From positions 1-56,108 of the forward strand of contig CAYFSS010000011.1 in NCBI GenBank assembly GCA_964345975.1: a DNA stretch of 56,108 nt, read 5' to 3'. The stretch comes from CAYFSS01 sp964345975. GTDB lineage: Bacteria; Bacillota; Clostridia; Saccharofermentanales; Fastidiosipilaceae. Numbering within the stretch: the first letter of the stretch is position 1; each line of letters starts with the position of its first letter. Below the pieces are notes generated by a model. The model searched no databases. It worked only from the letters and a program-made list of their open reading frames with translations, and was not told where the DNA came from. A program made the translations under genes and the position numbers. This document shows, piece after piece, positions 43,958-51,911 of the stretch.

Positions 43958-45760
43958 ATGGCGATTATCACGCGCGACCAAGTTCCAACAGAAATGACTT
44001 GGGATTTAGAGCCCATCTTTGCAAGTACAAAGGAATGGGAACAGGCTTTTGAAAACTTGTCCAAGAACTATGTGAAGATCTCAGACTATAAGGGAACGCT
44101 TGGATCCTCAGCCGAGAATCTAGCGAACTTCTACCATGATTACTTGGATATTACACGTCAAGTAGGACTTGTTGCGATCTATGCCCACTTGCTGTTTGAC
44201 CAAGATACATCCAACAATGAGCATAGTGTCATGAGCCAGAGAACGGAGCAGCTATTGGCTGAAGTCAATGCCGCGATGAGTTTTATTCAGCCTGAGCTGG
44301 CTGCCCTTGATCCGGCAAGCATCGAACCATGGTTTGACGAAGTGCCGGAACTTGAGGATAAACGCCATGCCCTCGATAAGATCTTCCGCCTCAAGGAATA
44401 CACGTTAAGCGATGCCGAAGAGCGGATCCTAGCCCTGGCAGGTCCTATCCTCGGGGCCGGTAGTGAGACCTTCGGTCGTTTGACAGATACAGATATGACC
44501 TTCAAGTCCGTTGTTGATGGCAAGGGTGAGACGCATGAGGTGACAGAAGGAAGATTGGGTCAGATCCTCGAAAGCAAGGATAGGACCTTGCGTGAGAATG
44601 CTTTCAACAGTCTCTATGAAAGTTACCAAGCAGTCAGAAATACCTTGGCGACGACTCTCACAACTCAGATTAAGTACGACAACCTCGAGGCTTCGCTCAG
44701 AGGCTTCGAAGATGCCAGACATGCAGCGCTCTACCACACGGCCATCCCGGTTGAAGTCCATGAGACCTTAGTCGAACAAGTGAACGAACACCTCCCTCTT
44801 CACCATCGTTATGTCGCCTTGCGAAAGCAAATTCTGGGTGTCGAAGAACTACAACCCTACGACCTTTACACGTCTCTCCTACCTGATGATCCCGGAGTCT
44901 ATACCTTCGATCAGGGGAAGGCGTTGGCACTAGAAGCCCTGAAGCCGCTCGGGACGGAGTATGTCGAGATCGTACAGAGGGCTTTTCAAGAGCGATGGAT
45001 CGATGTTTTAGAGAATAAGGGCAAGCGTGGTGGTGCTTATTCAAGTGGCACCTACGACACCTATCCTTATATCCTCCACAATTGGAGTAATACCCTTAGT
45101 GATGTCTATACGCTGGTCCATGAATTGGGGCACTCGCTCCATAGTTATTTCACGCGTCGTGATCAGCCAAGGATCTATGGTAATTATGGTATCTTCCTGG
45201 CTGAAATTGCTTCGACGTTGAATGAAAATCTCTTGACGCACTATCTCCTGGAGAAGAGCGAGAATCCTTCGGATCGCGCGACCATTCTCAATCGCTATTT
45301 AGATGGATTTAAGGGAACCGTTTTCCGCCAAACGCAGTTTGCCGAGTTTGAACATCAAATCCACAGGATAGACCAAAACGGTGAGGCGCTTACCGCTGAC
45401 GGACTCGATAAACTCTATGGGGAGATCAATCAGCGTTATTATGGCCCGGCTCTGGCGAAGAATGAAAACATCGCCCGTGAATGGTCCCGGATTCCACACT
45501 TCTATTACAACTACTATGTTTTCCAATACTCAACAGGCTTTGCAGCAGCAACGGCCTTCTCCAATCTCATGCTGTCTGAAGGTGAGTCAGCGGTGAAACG
45601 CTACTTGGCTTTCCTCTCGTCAGGTTCATCAGGATATCCGATTGATATCTTGAAAAAGGCGGGGGTCGACATGACCACGGCCGATCCGATTCGTCGGGCG
45701 ATGGGGCAATTCGAAACTTACTTACAAGAGCTTGCAGTTATTCTCGCTTCCGGCCTCTAG
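43958..45760 (+). CDS. pepF: Oligoendopeptidase F
   Basis: A 600-residue cytosolic M3-family zinc peptidase cutting short peptides. The zinc motif HELGH is at residues 388-392 (LVHELGHSLHSYF), with the third ligand Glu in IFLAEIASTLNE. The N-terminal PepF domain starts MTWDLEPIFAS. Family-standard length. ATG is preceded by GAGGTGAAAT. It is monocistronic; a hairpin at 45778-45805 follows. Confidence 0.96.
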   Translation: MAIITRDQVPTEMTWDLEPIFASTKEWEQAFENLSKNYVKISDYKGTLGSSAENLANFYHDYLDITRQVGLVAIYAHLLFDQDTSNNEHSVMSQRTEQLLAEVNAAMSFIQPELAALDPASIEPWFDEVPELEDKRHALDKIFRLKEYTLSDAEERILALAGPILGAGSETFGRLTDTDMTFKSVVDGKGETHEVTEGRLGQILESKDRTLRENAFNSLYESYQAVRNTLATTLTTQIKYDNLEASLRGFEDARHAALYHTAIPVEVHETLVEQVNEHLPLHHRYVALRKQILGVEELQPYDLYTSLLPDDPGVYTFDQGKALALEALKPLGTEYVEIVQRAFQERWIDVLENKGKRGGAYSSGTYDTYPYILHNWSNTLSDVYTLVHELGHSLHSYFTRRDQPRIYGNYGIFLAEIASTLNENLLTHYLLEKSENPSDRATILNRYLDGFKGTVFRQTQFAEFEHQIHRIDQNGEALTADGLDKLYGEINQRYYGPALAKNENIAREWSRIPHFYYNYYVFQYSTGFAAATAFSNLMLSEGESAVKRYLAFLSSGSSGYPIDILKKAGVDMTTADPIRRAMGQFETYLQELAVILASGL

Positions 45761-45777
45761 TATCGTATGTTTTATGT

Positions 45778-45805
45778 GTTTATCGTCATAGATGACACGA
45801 TAAAC
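45778..45805. repeat. Inverted repeat after pepF
   Basis: GTTTATC-GTCAT-AG-ATGAC-AC-GATAAAC: two nested perfect arms with a 2-base bulge. There is no T tract, so it may be an operator for the GlsB-like gene rather than a terminator. Confidence 0.5.
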
Positions 45806-45896
45806 TAAGTTTCTAGGTGATAGCCTTCTATATGTAACCTAAGAAACTTTGATAGTGAAGGGTCCGAAGAAGACCACTACAATAAAGAAGTAATAC

Positions 45897-46166
45897 ATGC
45901 TTTGGAACATTATTGTCTGGATTATTCTTGGTGCGCTCGCCGGTTGGATCGGCAGCATCATTATGAAGACGGATGCACAGCAGGGTAGTCTTGCGAACAT
46001 CATCATCGGTATCATCGGTGCTTTCATCGGTGGTTGGGTCGTCAGCCTCTTCGGCATCGACGTTGCAACCGGTGCTCTTACCTGGGAATCCATCTTGACC
46101 GCTATCCTCGGTGCAGTCATCTTGATCGGTATCCTGAACCTTATTCGCAGAGGAAGCGTTCGCTAG
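45897..46166 (+). CDS. GlsB/YeaQ/YmgE-family stress membrane protein
   Basis: An 89-residue protein with three glycine-rich transmembrane segments: IIVWIILGALAGWIGSIIM, NIIIGIIGAFIGGWVVSLFG and ILTAILGAVILIGILNLIRR. The GALAGWIGS…GIIGAFIGG pattern defines the 'transglycosylase-associated' GlsB/YeaQ family, found with general stress genes. No enzymatic role is shown. A short AAAGAAG precedes the ATG. Confidence 0.92.
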   Translation: MLWNIIVWIILGALAGWIGSIIMKTDAQQGSLANIIIGIIGAFIGGWVVSLFGIDVATGALTWESILTAILGAVILIGILNLIRRGSVR

Positions 46167-46253
46167 TCTAAACTAGGAACTCCACGTCACGATCAGCTTC
46201 AACGAGCCCCGAAGTGACACCACTTGAATAAAACACACTTCCCCGGGAAGTAG

Positions 46254-46287
46254 AAACCGGATGCAGGTTTGCATCCGGTTTTCTTTC
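46254..46287 (+). terminator. Terminator of the GlsB-like gene
   Basis: AAACCGGATGCA pairs with TGCATCCGGTTT around GGTT, followed by TCTTTC. Confidence 0.85.
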
Positions 46288-46331
46288 GTGTTCATCGCAA
46301 GATGCGATGCTTATTTCATGCTATGGGGATT

Positions 46332-46423
46332 GGCCTATCGATGAGGGTGGTCTAACGGTAGAGTTAATCTGTCGATGAGGGGTGGTCCATCGATGAAGCT
46401 TAGTCCATCGATGAGCGTTGAAT
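46332..46423. repeat. Degenerate 17-18 bp tandem repeat array
   Basis: The core TCGATGAG/A recurs at 46338, 46372, 46390 and 46408 (steps 34, 18, 18; a degraded copy sits midway in the first step). The later units read GTCCATCGATGAAGCTTA and GTCCATCGATGAGCGTTG. Between the convergent GlsB-like and DUF3783 genes; non-coding. Confidence 0.75.
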
Positions 46424-46475
46424 ATTCACTGCTTGATGATTCACTCGTATGAATCCATAGCTCGCATTACAACGA

Positions 46476-47105
46476 CTAGATCTCCGGGCGCAACTGCTGA
46501 GCCGCAGCTTCAAGCTCGACGAACAACGCATCGATTGCTTCCGGCGTCAAAGGTGTCCTCGCCTTGATTGCTTCGATGGCCTCCGTTGCACGCTCAAATG
46601 CAGGTCGCATACTCTCTCGAGACTCCATCGTATAACTATCATCTTCGAGATATTGCTTGACGGCTTCTTGAGCTGAATACAAACGTCCAAAAGCCTGCAT
46701 GAATCGTTCTTCTTCATGGAGTTCCAAGAGAAGTTCCAACAAGGTCCAATGGATATTATGAACCGTCAACATGGACTTAAGACGAATGCGTGGCGCACCG
46801 GACTTAGCATAAGCGCCCAAGAATTGTTGAACTTGCTCACGGGAACAACCTAAGAAAAACACTGCCGTAGCCGTGTCGACCTCCGCCATTTGTTCAGGCG
46901 TGGCATCCTCTGCCTTGATCGGCGCTTCATTCCCCGTTTCATGCTCAGCTAAATCCAAGTCGGATAGCTCACCTACCACGGTATGAAGATCTTCTTCTCC
47001 CAGGTCGTAAATCTCGATCTCTAAGGCTCGCAAGAGTCCTCTTGCCATTTCACCTGCTAATCCATCCTCCGGTAAACCGTAGAGATATGCTCTCGCTTGA
47101 TTCAT
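46476..47105 (-). CDS. DUF3783 domain protein
   Basis: A 209-residue cytosolic protein. The central part VFFLGCSREQVQQFLGAY then IRLKSMLTVHNIHWTLLELLLELHEEE matches DUF3783, seen in many Clostridia and of unknown function. An acidic N-terminal half and a helical C-terminal tail flank it. Its ATG overlaps the stop of rex (ATGA), so it is translated from the rex message and may respond to NADH/NAD state. Confidence 0.85.
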   Translation of the reverse strand: MNQARAYLYGLPEDGLAGEMARGLLRALEIEIYDLGEEDLHTVVGELSDLDLAEHETGNEAPIKAEDATPEQMAEVDTATAVFFLGCSREQVQQFLGAYAKSGAPRIRLKSMLTVHNIHWTLLELLLELHEEERFMQAFGRLYSAQEAVKQYLEDDSYTMESRESMRPAFERATEAIEAIKARTPLTPEAIDALFVELEAAAQQLRPEI

Positions 47106-47779
47106 TCATTACCTTCTTCCGCATCTCGAAGCTGTCTTTGTTGGTGCATCATTGCACGATTCGAGAGTAAGGCCAGGGACTGAGCCATATTCATGTTTTC
47201 GACCACGACATCGTCATCGACGCGAAGGGTCACAGGAGCAAAATTCCAGATAACCTTGATGCCGGCTTCGACACAGCGATCAGCAACGCTTTGAGCTTCG
47301 TCCCCGGGCACACAGATGATCAGCATCTGGGGATCGTGCTCCGCCGCCAAGCGTGCCATCTCATCCACAGCATAGACGGGCGTCTTGCCAATCGTATTGC
47401 CTTGGAGCGTCTGAGATGAATCGAAGGCTGCGACAATCTTGATCCCATACTCGGCGAAGCCTTGGTAATAGAGGAGAGCCGTTCCCAAGTGACCGGCACC
47501 GGCCAGGAACGCGATCTTCTCACGGTGATAACCAAGGAAGGTCCTGATGTCTTGAATCAAAGGATCGATGGGGTAACCGCGGCGCGGTTTTCCACTATCG
47601 GATATCCACGCCAAGTCTTTGCGGACCTGAATTCCCGTCAAGCCCAGAGCCTCAGCGATTTGTGACGAAGGTAAAGACTCCTGCCCTGCATCGCGGCAAG
47701 ATAAGAGATACTCTAAATAGGTAGGAAGTCTTAAGATTGTGGGATCCGGGACAATCGGATTCGCTTGGGGGACCGCCAT
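47102..47779 (-). CDS. rex: Redox-sensing transcriptional repressor Rex
   Basis: A 225-residue DNA-binding repressor that senses NADH/NAD+. It has an N-terminal winged helix (RLPTYLEYLL…SSQIAEALGLTGIQVRKDLAWIS), Rossmann loop AGAGHLGTALL at 92-102, and C-terminal swapped helix MNMAQSLALLSNRAMMHQQRQL. GAGGTTACATC precedes ATG. It typically represses fermentation and NADH-oxidising genes. A Rex-like operator lies in the intergenic region with dgt, suggesting autoregulation. Confidence 0.95.
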   Translation of the reverse strand: MAVPQANPIVPDPTILRLPTYLEYLLSCRDAGQESLPSSQIAEALGLTGIQVRKDLAWISDSGKPRRGYPIDPLIQDIRTFLGYHREKIAFLAGAGHLGTALLYYQGFAEYGIKIVAAFDSSQTLQGNTIGKTPVYAVDEMARLAAEHDPQMLIICVPGDEAQSVADRCVEAGIKVIWNFAPVTLRVDDDVVVENMNMAQSLALLSNRAMMHQQRQLRDAEEGNE

Positions 47780-47869
47780 GATGTAACCTCATTTCATATC
47801 TTAGCAAGAGCCCGAACAGCATGAGGTAACGACTCAAAACGATTTGTTCGAGCTTTTTGTTAAGAAAGT

Positions 47870-47887
47870 CTGCTAAAATTTTAGCAT
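47870..47887. promoter_or_regulatory. Candidate Rex operator
   Basis: A perfect 16-bp palindrome TGCTAAAATTTTAGCA (47871-47886). Against the clostridial Rex consensus TTGTTAAAATTTTAACAA, 14 of 18 positions agree. It lies 91 bp from the rex start and 25 bp from dgt, so it could control both. Confidence 0.5.
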
Positions 47888-47911
47888 AAAGACTGTGAAA
47901 GGATAGTACAC

Positions 47912-49402
47912 ATGGCTGAAGACCTGTCGAAGACTCTAAGTTCAGATTCATTCGTCCTTAACTGGGATAAATTGTTATCACCTAAACGAGAGAGAGCTTC
48001 TCGAGGGATGAGTCTCGACGATCATCGGAGTCCTTTCGAGAAAGATTATCAACGCATCGTCCTCAGTGCTTCCTTCAGACGACTTCAGGACAAGACTCAG
48101 GTCTTTCCTCTCGACCAAAGCGATTTCGTTCGGACTCGGCTTTCTCATTCGCTCGAAGTCTCGGCCTTCAGTCGCTCCCTTGGACAACGAGTTTGTCATC
48201 TCTTGACCAGTCAGGAACATCCTGCAGCCCCGTCCAAGAGCGAAGCCACGAACATCACGGACGTCCTCTTGAGCGCTGGTCTTCTCCACGATATCGGTAA
48301 TCCACCCTTCGGACATTACGGTGAAACCACGATCAGGGACTTCTTTCGTCGTAAACTGCCGGAGCTTAACTTCTTCGGGCGGCCGTTAAATCAAGTTCTC
48401 ACTTCCCGCATGATTGCCGACTTCCTCCACTTCGAAGGGAACGCCCAAGCCTTAAGGCTCATGTCACGTCTGCACTTCATCGTCGACGAGCATGGGATGA
48501 ACCTCACCTATGCGATCCTCGGCAGCATCCTCAAATATCCTGTGTCTTCCCTCGAGATCGATCCGCACTCGAACGATATTCGCAAGAAGAAGATGGGCTA
48601 CTTCTTAGCGGAAGAAGCACTCTTCCAAGAAATAACCGAGACACTGGGTCTAGCCCTTCCTGCAGTTGCCGGTCGACCGCAAGCCCTTAGGCACCCCCTC
48701 ACCTTCCTCCTTGAAGCAGCCGATGATCTTGCTTACCATACGGCAGACATTGAGGATGCTTATCGCAAAGATAGGATCACCTATCCCAGACTCCTCGAAG
48801 ACCTCCACCGTGAACCCCGGATCGAACACTACAACGAAGAGATCCAACAACAATACCGGACACATTTACGACGGCTCAGTGAGTTCTACGATCAAGCAAA
48901 AGATGCCAAGCTCCCCGAACCTGAACTCTATGCAATCCAAAACTTTCTCATTGCGACCCAAACCCTCCTCATTCGTGATCTTTCGCAGGCTTTCGTCAAA
49001 CACTACAATGCCATCATGAACGGTCTCCACACGACGCCGCTCGCTGAAGACCGACTATCGGGTCTCGTCCTCGATGTTCTGGAAAGTCTGGCTTATCGCT
49101 ACGTCTTCCACTCCAAGGGCATTATCAAGCTCGAGGTTGGTGCCGATGCTATCCTTGCCGGCCTTCTCGATCGCTTCGTCCCTGCGTGCATTTACTACGA
49201 CACGGAGCGCGCCCTCTCCCCCGTCGAGCATCGTCTCATGGTGCTCATCTCGGACAATTACAAGCATAGCTATCATTCCTATGCGAAGGGCAAGTCTCAG
49301 GAGTATCGTCTCTATTTACGACTCCTCCTCGTCGCCGATTTCATTTGCGGGATGACCGATAGTTATGCGCGCGACCTGCATCACAAGATCTACGGACATT
49401 AG
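47912..49402 (+). CDS. dgt: dGTP triphosphohydrolase
   Basis: A 496-residue HD-domain enzyme hydrolysing dGTP to deoxyguanosine and tripolyphosphate. DKTQVFPLDQSDFVRTRLSHSLEV (first metal His), AGLLHDIGNPPFGHYGE (HD), and FLLEAADDLAYHTADIEDA (last Asp) mark the active site. Normal length. It is divergent from rex. It controls dNTP pools; the class (specific dGTPase or relaxed dNTPase) cannot be told. Confidence 0.93.
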   Translation: MAEDLSKTLSSDSFVLNWDKLLSPKRERASRGMSLDDHRSPFEKDYQRIVLSASFRRLQDKTQVFPLDQSDFVRTRLSHSLEVSAFSRSLGQRVCHLLTSQEHPAAPSKSEATNITDVLLSAGLLHDIGNPPFGHYGETTIRDFFRRKLPELNFFGRPLNQVLTSRMIADFLHFEGNAQALRLMSRLHFIVDEHGMNLTYAILGSILKYPVSSLEIDPHSNDIRKKKMGYFLAEEALFQEITETLGLALPAVAGRPQALRHPLTFLLEAADDLAYHTADIEDAYRKDRITYPRLLEDLHREPRIEHYNEEIQQQYRTHLRRLSEFYDQAKDAKLPEPELYAIQNFLIATQTLLIRDLSQAFVKHYNAIMNGLHTTPLAEDRLSGLVLDVLESLAYRYVFHSKGIIKLEVGADAILAGLLDRFVPACIYYDTERALSPVEHRLMVLISDNYKHSYHSYAKGKSQEYRLYLRLLLVADFICGMTDSYARDLHHKIYGH

Positions 49403-49417
49403 AGACCTTTCTATATC

Positions 49418-49444
49418 CAAAAGCCCAACCGGACTGGCTTTTTG
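49418..49444 (+). terminator. Terminator of dgt
   Basis: AAAAGCC-CAACCGGACT-GGCTTTTT stem with a T run. Confidence 0.7.
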
Positions 49445-49557
49445 ATGTCCATCATCACAAAATCCCCCCGTTCCCTCTCTTACTTTCTTGATTTGCTAAG
49501 ATGGGAGCACAAATTAATTTCAGAAGGCAAGACAAACGTTTATGAAAGGACTCCCTT

Positions 49558-50538
49558 ATGAAATATGGTGTATTCACCGTCAGCATGCCTGAATACGATG
49601 TAGAAGAGACCGCTAAGATCCTCTCGGACCTTGGTTATGACGGCGTCGAATGGCGCGTGTTTGACTTGATCGATCCATCGAAAACGTTGGACGAGAAAGC
49701 TGCCAAGAGCCTGGAACGCTTTGGTTTCGATCCAAAGAGTGCAGATTTAGCGAAATCTCTTTCAACCCTCCACGATCCGACGAATCCCCGCTATCCTCTC
49801 CGCTATTGGGCCTATAACAAGAGCACGCTCGATATCAACAATATCGCTGAAGAAGCTCGCCGTGCCAAAGAAATCTGCGACCGCTATGGTCTGGAAATCT
49901 TCGGCCTCACCGGTTATATCGGCACGGAGAACATGGAGAAGTTAGGCGAGTTGTTTGCTGCTGCCGGCGAGATCGGTACCCCACTCGTACGGGTTGGCCT
50001 CGTAAACTTCAACTCGATGACCTCGGAGAAGACCTATCCGGAAGCCTTTGAAAGCATGCGCAATGATTTGAAGAAGATCGAACAGCTAGCTGCGGAACAC
50101 GGGGTTAAAGCCGTCATCGAACTGCACCATGATACTTTGACCCCCAGCCCCAGTGCAGCCATCAGAGCCTTGGAAGGTTTAAATCCTGAACATATTGGCG
50201 TGACGTTCGACCCGGGGAATATGGTCTATGAGGGCTTCGAGAACTACCTCGACGGTTTTCAGATCCTGGGCGATTACTTAGCGCACGTCCACCTCAAGAA
50301 TGCTGCCCTCGTTCCCGGTGAAAGAAATGAACTGGGTGCTGTTGAGTACACTCGTGAGTGGAAGCCGCTCAAAGAGGGCTCGGCGAATCTCTTGACGTTC
50401 TTTAAGGCTTTGCATCGCATCGGCTACGACAAACTCGTCTCGATCGAAGACTTCAGCAATGAACAAACTACGGAAGAGAAACTGAGAGAAGGGATCGAGT
50501 ACATCAGAGCTTTGGAGGAAGCCTCAGAAGCCGAATAG
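49558..50538 (+). CDS. Sugar phosphate isomerase/epimerase (TIM barrel)
   Basis: A 326-residue xylose-isomerase-like TIM-barrel protein: MKYGVFTVSMPEYDVEETAKILSDLGYDGVEWR at the start, VKAVIELHHDT, IGVTFDPGNMVYEG, YLAHVHLKN and LVSIEDFS carry the metal-binding Glu, Asp, His and Glu ligands. Such enzymes act on keto-sugars or inositols, often beside Gfo/Idh/MocA enzymes; here two of those lie about 30 kb away. Single gene. The substrate is not evident. Confidence 0.9.
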   Translation: MKYGVFTVSMPEYDVEETAKILSDLGYDGVEWRVFDLIDPSKTLDEKAAKSLERFGFDPKSADLAKSLSTLHDPTNPRYPLRYWAYNKSTLDINNIAEEARRAKEICDRYGLEIFGLTGYIGTENMEKLGELFAAAGEIGTPLVRVGLVNFNSMTSEKTYPEAFESMRNDLKKIEQLAAEHGVKAVIELHHDTLTPSPSAAIRALEGLNPEHIGVTFDPGNMVYEGFENYLDGFQILGDYLAHVHLKNAALVPGERNELGAVEYTREWKPLKEGSANLLTFFKALHRIGYDKLVSIEDFSNEQTTEEKLREGIEYIRALEEASEAE

Positions 50539-50602
50539 TTCGATGATCTGCGGATTTTTGGTTAGAATCTGCTATGTTTGAGCTTGTATCAGTGTTTTTC
50601 GA

Positions 50603-50631
50603 TTGACAAGCCAGGCGATTATCAATAGGAT
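50603..50631 (+). promoter_or_regulatory. Promoter of the met leader and operon
   Basis: TTGACA (50603-50608), a 17-base spacer, TAGGAT (50626-50631). Expected start is near 50638, giving a 220-nt leader before metN. A GCGGT/ACCGC hairpin (50651-50672) follows. Confidence 0.7.
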
Positions 50632-50697
50632 CTACTCAATTCATGAACAAGCGGTGAACTTCAGTGACCGCTACCGTTAGGAGGAAAGGGGAATAGC

Positions 50698-50769
50698 ATG
50701 CAAAGTGTTCAGATGATGATGTCTATGATGATGTGCAGCCGACACTTGCGTTTCCCGCTAGAGTCCTGA
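50698..50769 (+). CDS. Methionine-rich leader peptide, 23 residues
   Basis: ATG 50698 to TGA 50767-50769. The peptide begins MQSVQMMMSMMMC, with six internal Met codons in two runs of three (50713-50721 and 50725-50733) plus the initiator, then a Cys codon. AGGAGG (50679-50684) and AAAGGGG (50685-50691) precede it. Codons 17-20 (TTG CGT TTC CC) form the 5' arm of an antiterminator. The position and codon bias fit a ribosome-stalling attenuator sensing charged tRNA-Met. Confidence 0.75.
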   Translation: MQSVQMMMSMMMCSRHLRFPLES

Positions 50770-50825
50770 TTCCATTGTGGACAGATATTTCGAGGGAGGC
50801 GCAATCCGCGGCTCCCTTTTATTTT
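50746..50825 (+). promoter_or_regulatory. Attenuator: antiterminator and intrinsic terminator before metN
   Basis: Terminator: GGGAG (50794-50798) pairs with CTCCC (50812-50816), with inner CGC/GCG after one mismatch and the outer A50793/T50817 pair, followed by TTTTATTTT. Antiterminator: TTGCGTTTCCC (50746-50756) is fully complementary over 11 bp (two G.U pairs) to GGGAGGCGCAA (50794-50804), which is the 5' arm of the terminator. The two structures exclude each other. The first arm lies inside the leader peptide, 12 nt past the last Met codon. Confidence 0.8.
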
Positions 50826-50858
50826 GCGCAAAATAGCGCTACGTGGAGGAGGTTTTCT

Positions 50859-51911
50859 TTGATTAAGATCAGGAATGTCAGCAAGACATTTCACAGTAAA
50901 GAGCAGAACGTGCACGCCGTGACGGACGTCAGTCTGGATATCGGAGCCGGCGAAATCTATGGGATTATCGGCTATTCGGGTGCAGGAAAATCGACGCTCG
51001 TTCGCCTCATCAACCGCTTGGAAGAAGCGGACGAAGGTGAGATCTATATCGACGGAACAGAAGTCTATCGTCTCTCACCGCCTAAACTCCGGGCTCTGCG
51101 CAAGCAAATCGGCATGATCTTTCAGAGTTTTAACCTCATGCCTTCGCGCACCGTTCTGGGGAACGTCCTCTACCCCATGCGCTCTTCCGAGCTGAGTGAG
51201 CGTGAGAAAGTCAAGCGAGCCCGAGAGCTTCTCAATCTCTGTGGGCTGACGGACAAGGAAAACTCCTATCCGGCAGAACTCTCGGGAGGACAAAAGCAAA
51301 GGACAGGCATTGCACGCGCGCTGGCAAACGATCCCAAGATTCTCTTGTGCGATGAAGCAACCAGTGCACTCGATCCCGAGACCACGAAGCAGATCCTGGG
51401 GCTTCTCAAGCAGCTCAATCGGGAACTGGGCCTCACCATCGTCCTCATCACGCATGAAATGTCGGTCGTGAAAGCAATCTGTGACAAGGTTGCTATCATG
51501 GACAACGGGAGAGTCGTTGAATGTGGTGCTGTCTATGATCTCTTCACCAACCCTCATATGCCTGTAACCCGCTCGTTCATCGAAAGTGACTCGAATCTTC
51601 AGAAGATCGATGAACTCCTCACCAATGGATCCTCTATCGTGTCGCTTGGGGCTGAAGATATCGTCTTAAAACTAAGCTATCGGAGCGATACAGCGGATGA
51701 AGCCCTCATCTCACAAGTTTCGCGTCGCTTTGGGATCGACCTCAGCATCATTTTTGGTGATATTGATGTCCTCCAGGATCGACTCCTGGGTGGCCTGATC
51801 GTCATTGCTTCAGGTCCTCGTGAGAATCTCAATCAAGCCGTGCTCTACCTCATCAAACAAGGTATTCAAGTGGAGGTGATCCAAGATGCAAAGCATCCTC
51901 AACTCGCTTAA
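50859..51911 (+). CDS. metN: Methionine ABC transporter ATP-binding protein
   Basis: A 350-residue ATPase of the methionine importer. Walker A GYSGAGKST, Q-loop FQSFNLM, signature LSGGQKQR, Walker B ILLCDEATSALDPET, His-switch ITHEM, and a C-terminal NIL domain that binds methionine for trans-inhibition. I use the TTG start at 50859, 6 bases after GGAGGAGG; the longer frame from 50733 runs through the attenuator terminator. It overlaps metI by 26 bp. Confidence 0.95.
   Translation: MIKIRNVSKTFHSKEQNVHAVTDVSLDIGAGEIYGIIGYSGAGKSTLVRLINRLEEADEGEIYIDGTEVYRLSPPKLRALRKQIGMIFQSFNLMPSRTVLGNVLYPMRSSELSEREKVKRARELLNLCGLTDKENSYPAELSGGQKQRTGIARALANDPKILLCDEATSALDPETTKQILGLLKQLNRELGLTIVLITHEMSVVKAICDKVAIMDNGRVVECGAVYDLFTNPHMPVTRSFIESDSNLQKIDELLTNGSSIVSLGAEDIVLKLSYRSDTADEALISQVSRRFGIDLSIIFGDIDVLQDRLLGGLIVIASGPRENLNQAVLYLIKQGIQVEVIQDAKHPQLA

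Noticed and set aside
50540..50860. S-box (SAM) riboswitch or Met T-box in front of metNIQ
   Set aside because: I looked for the conserved S-box core and the T-box AGGGTGGNACCGCG and found neither; the leader peptide plus attenuator explains the region better.
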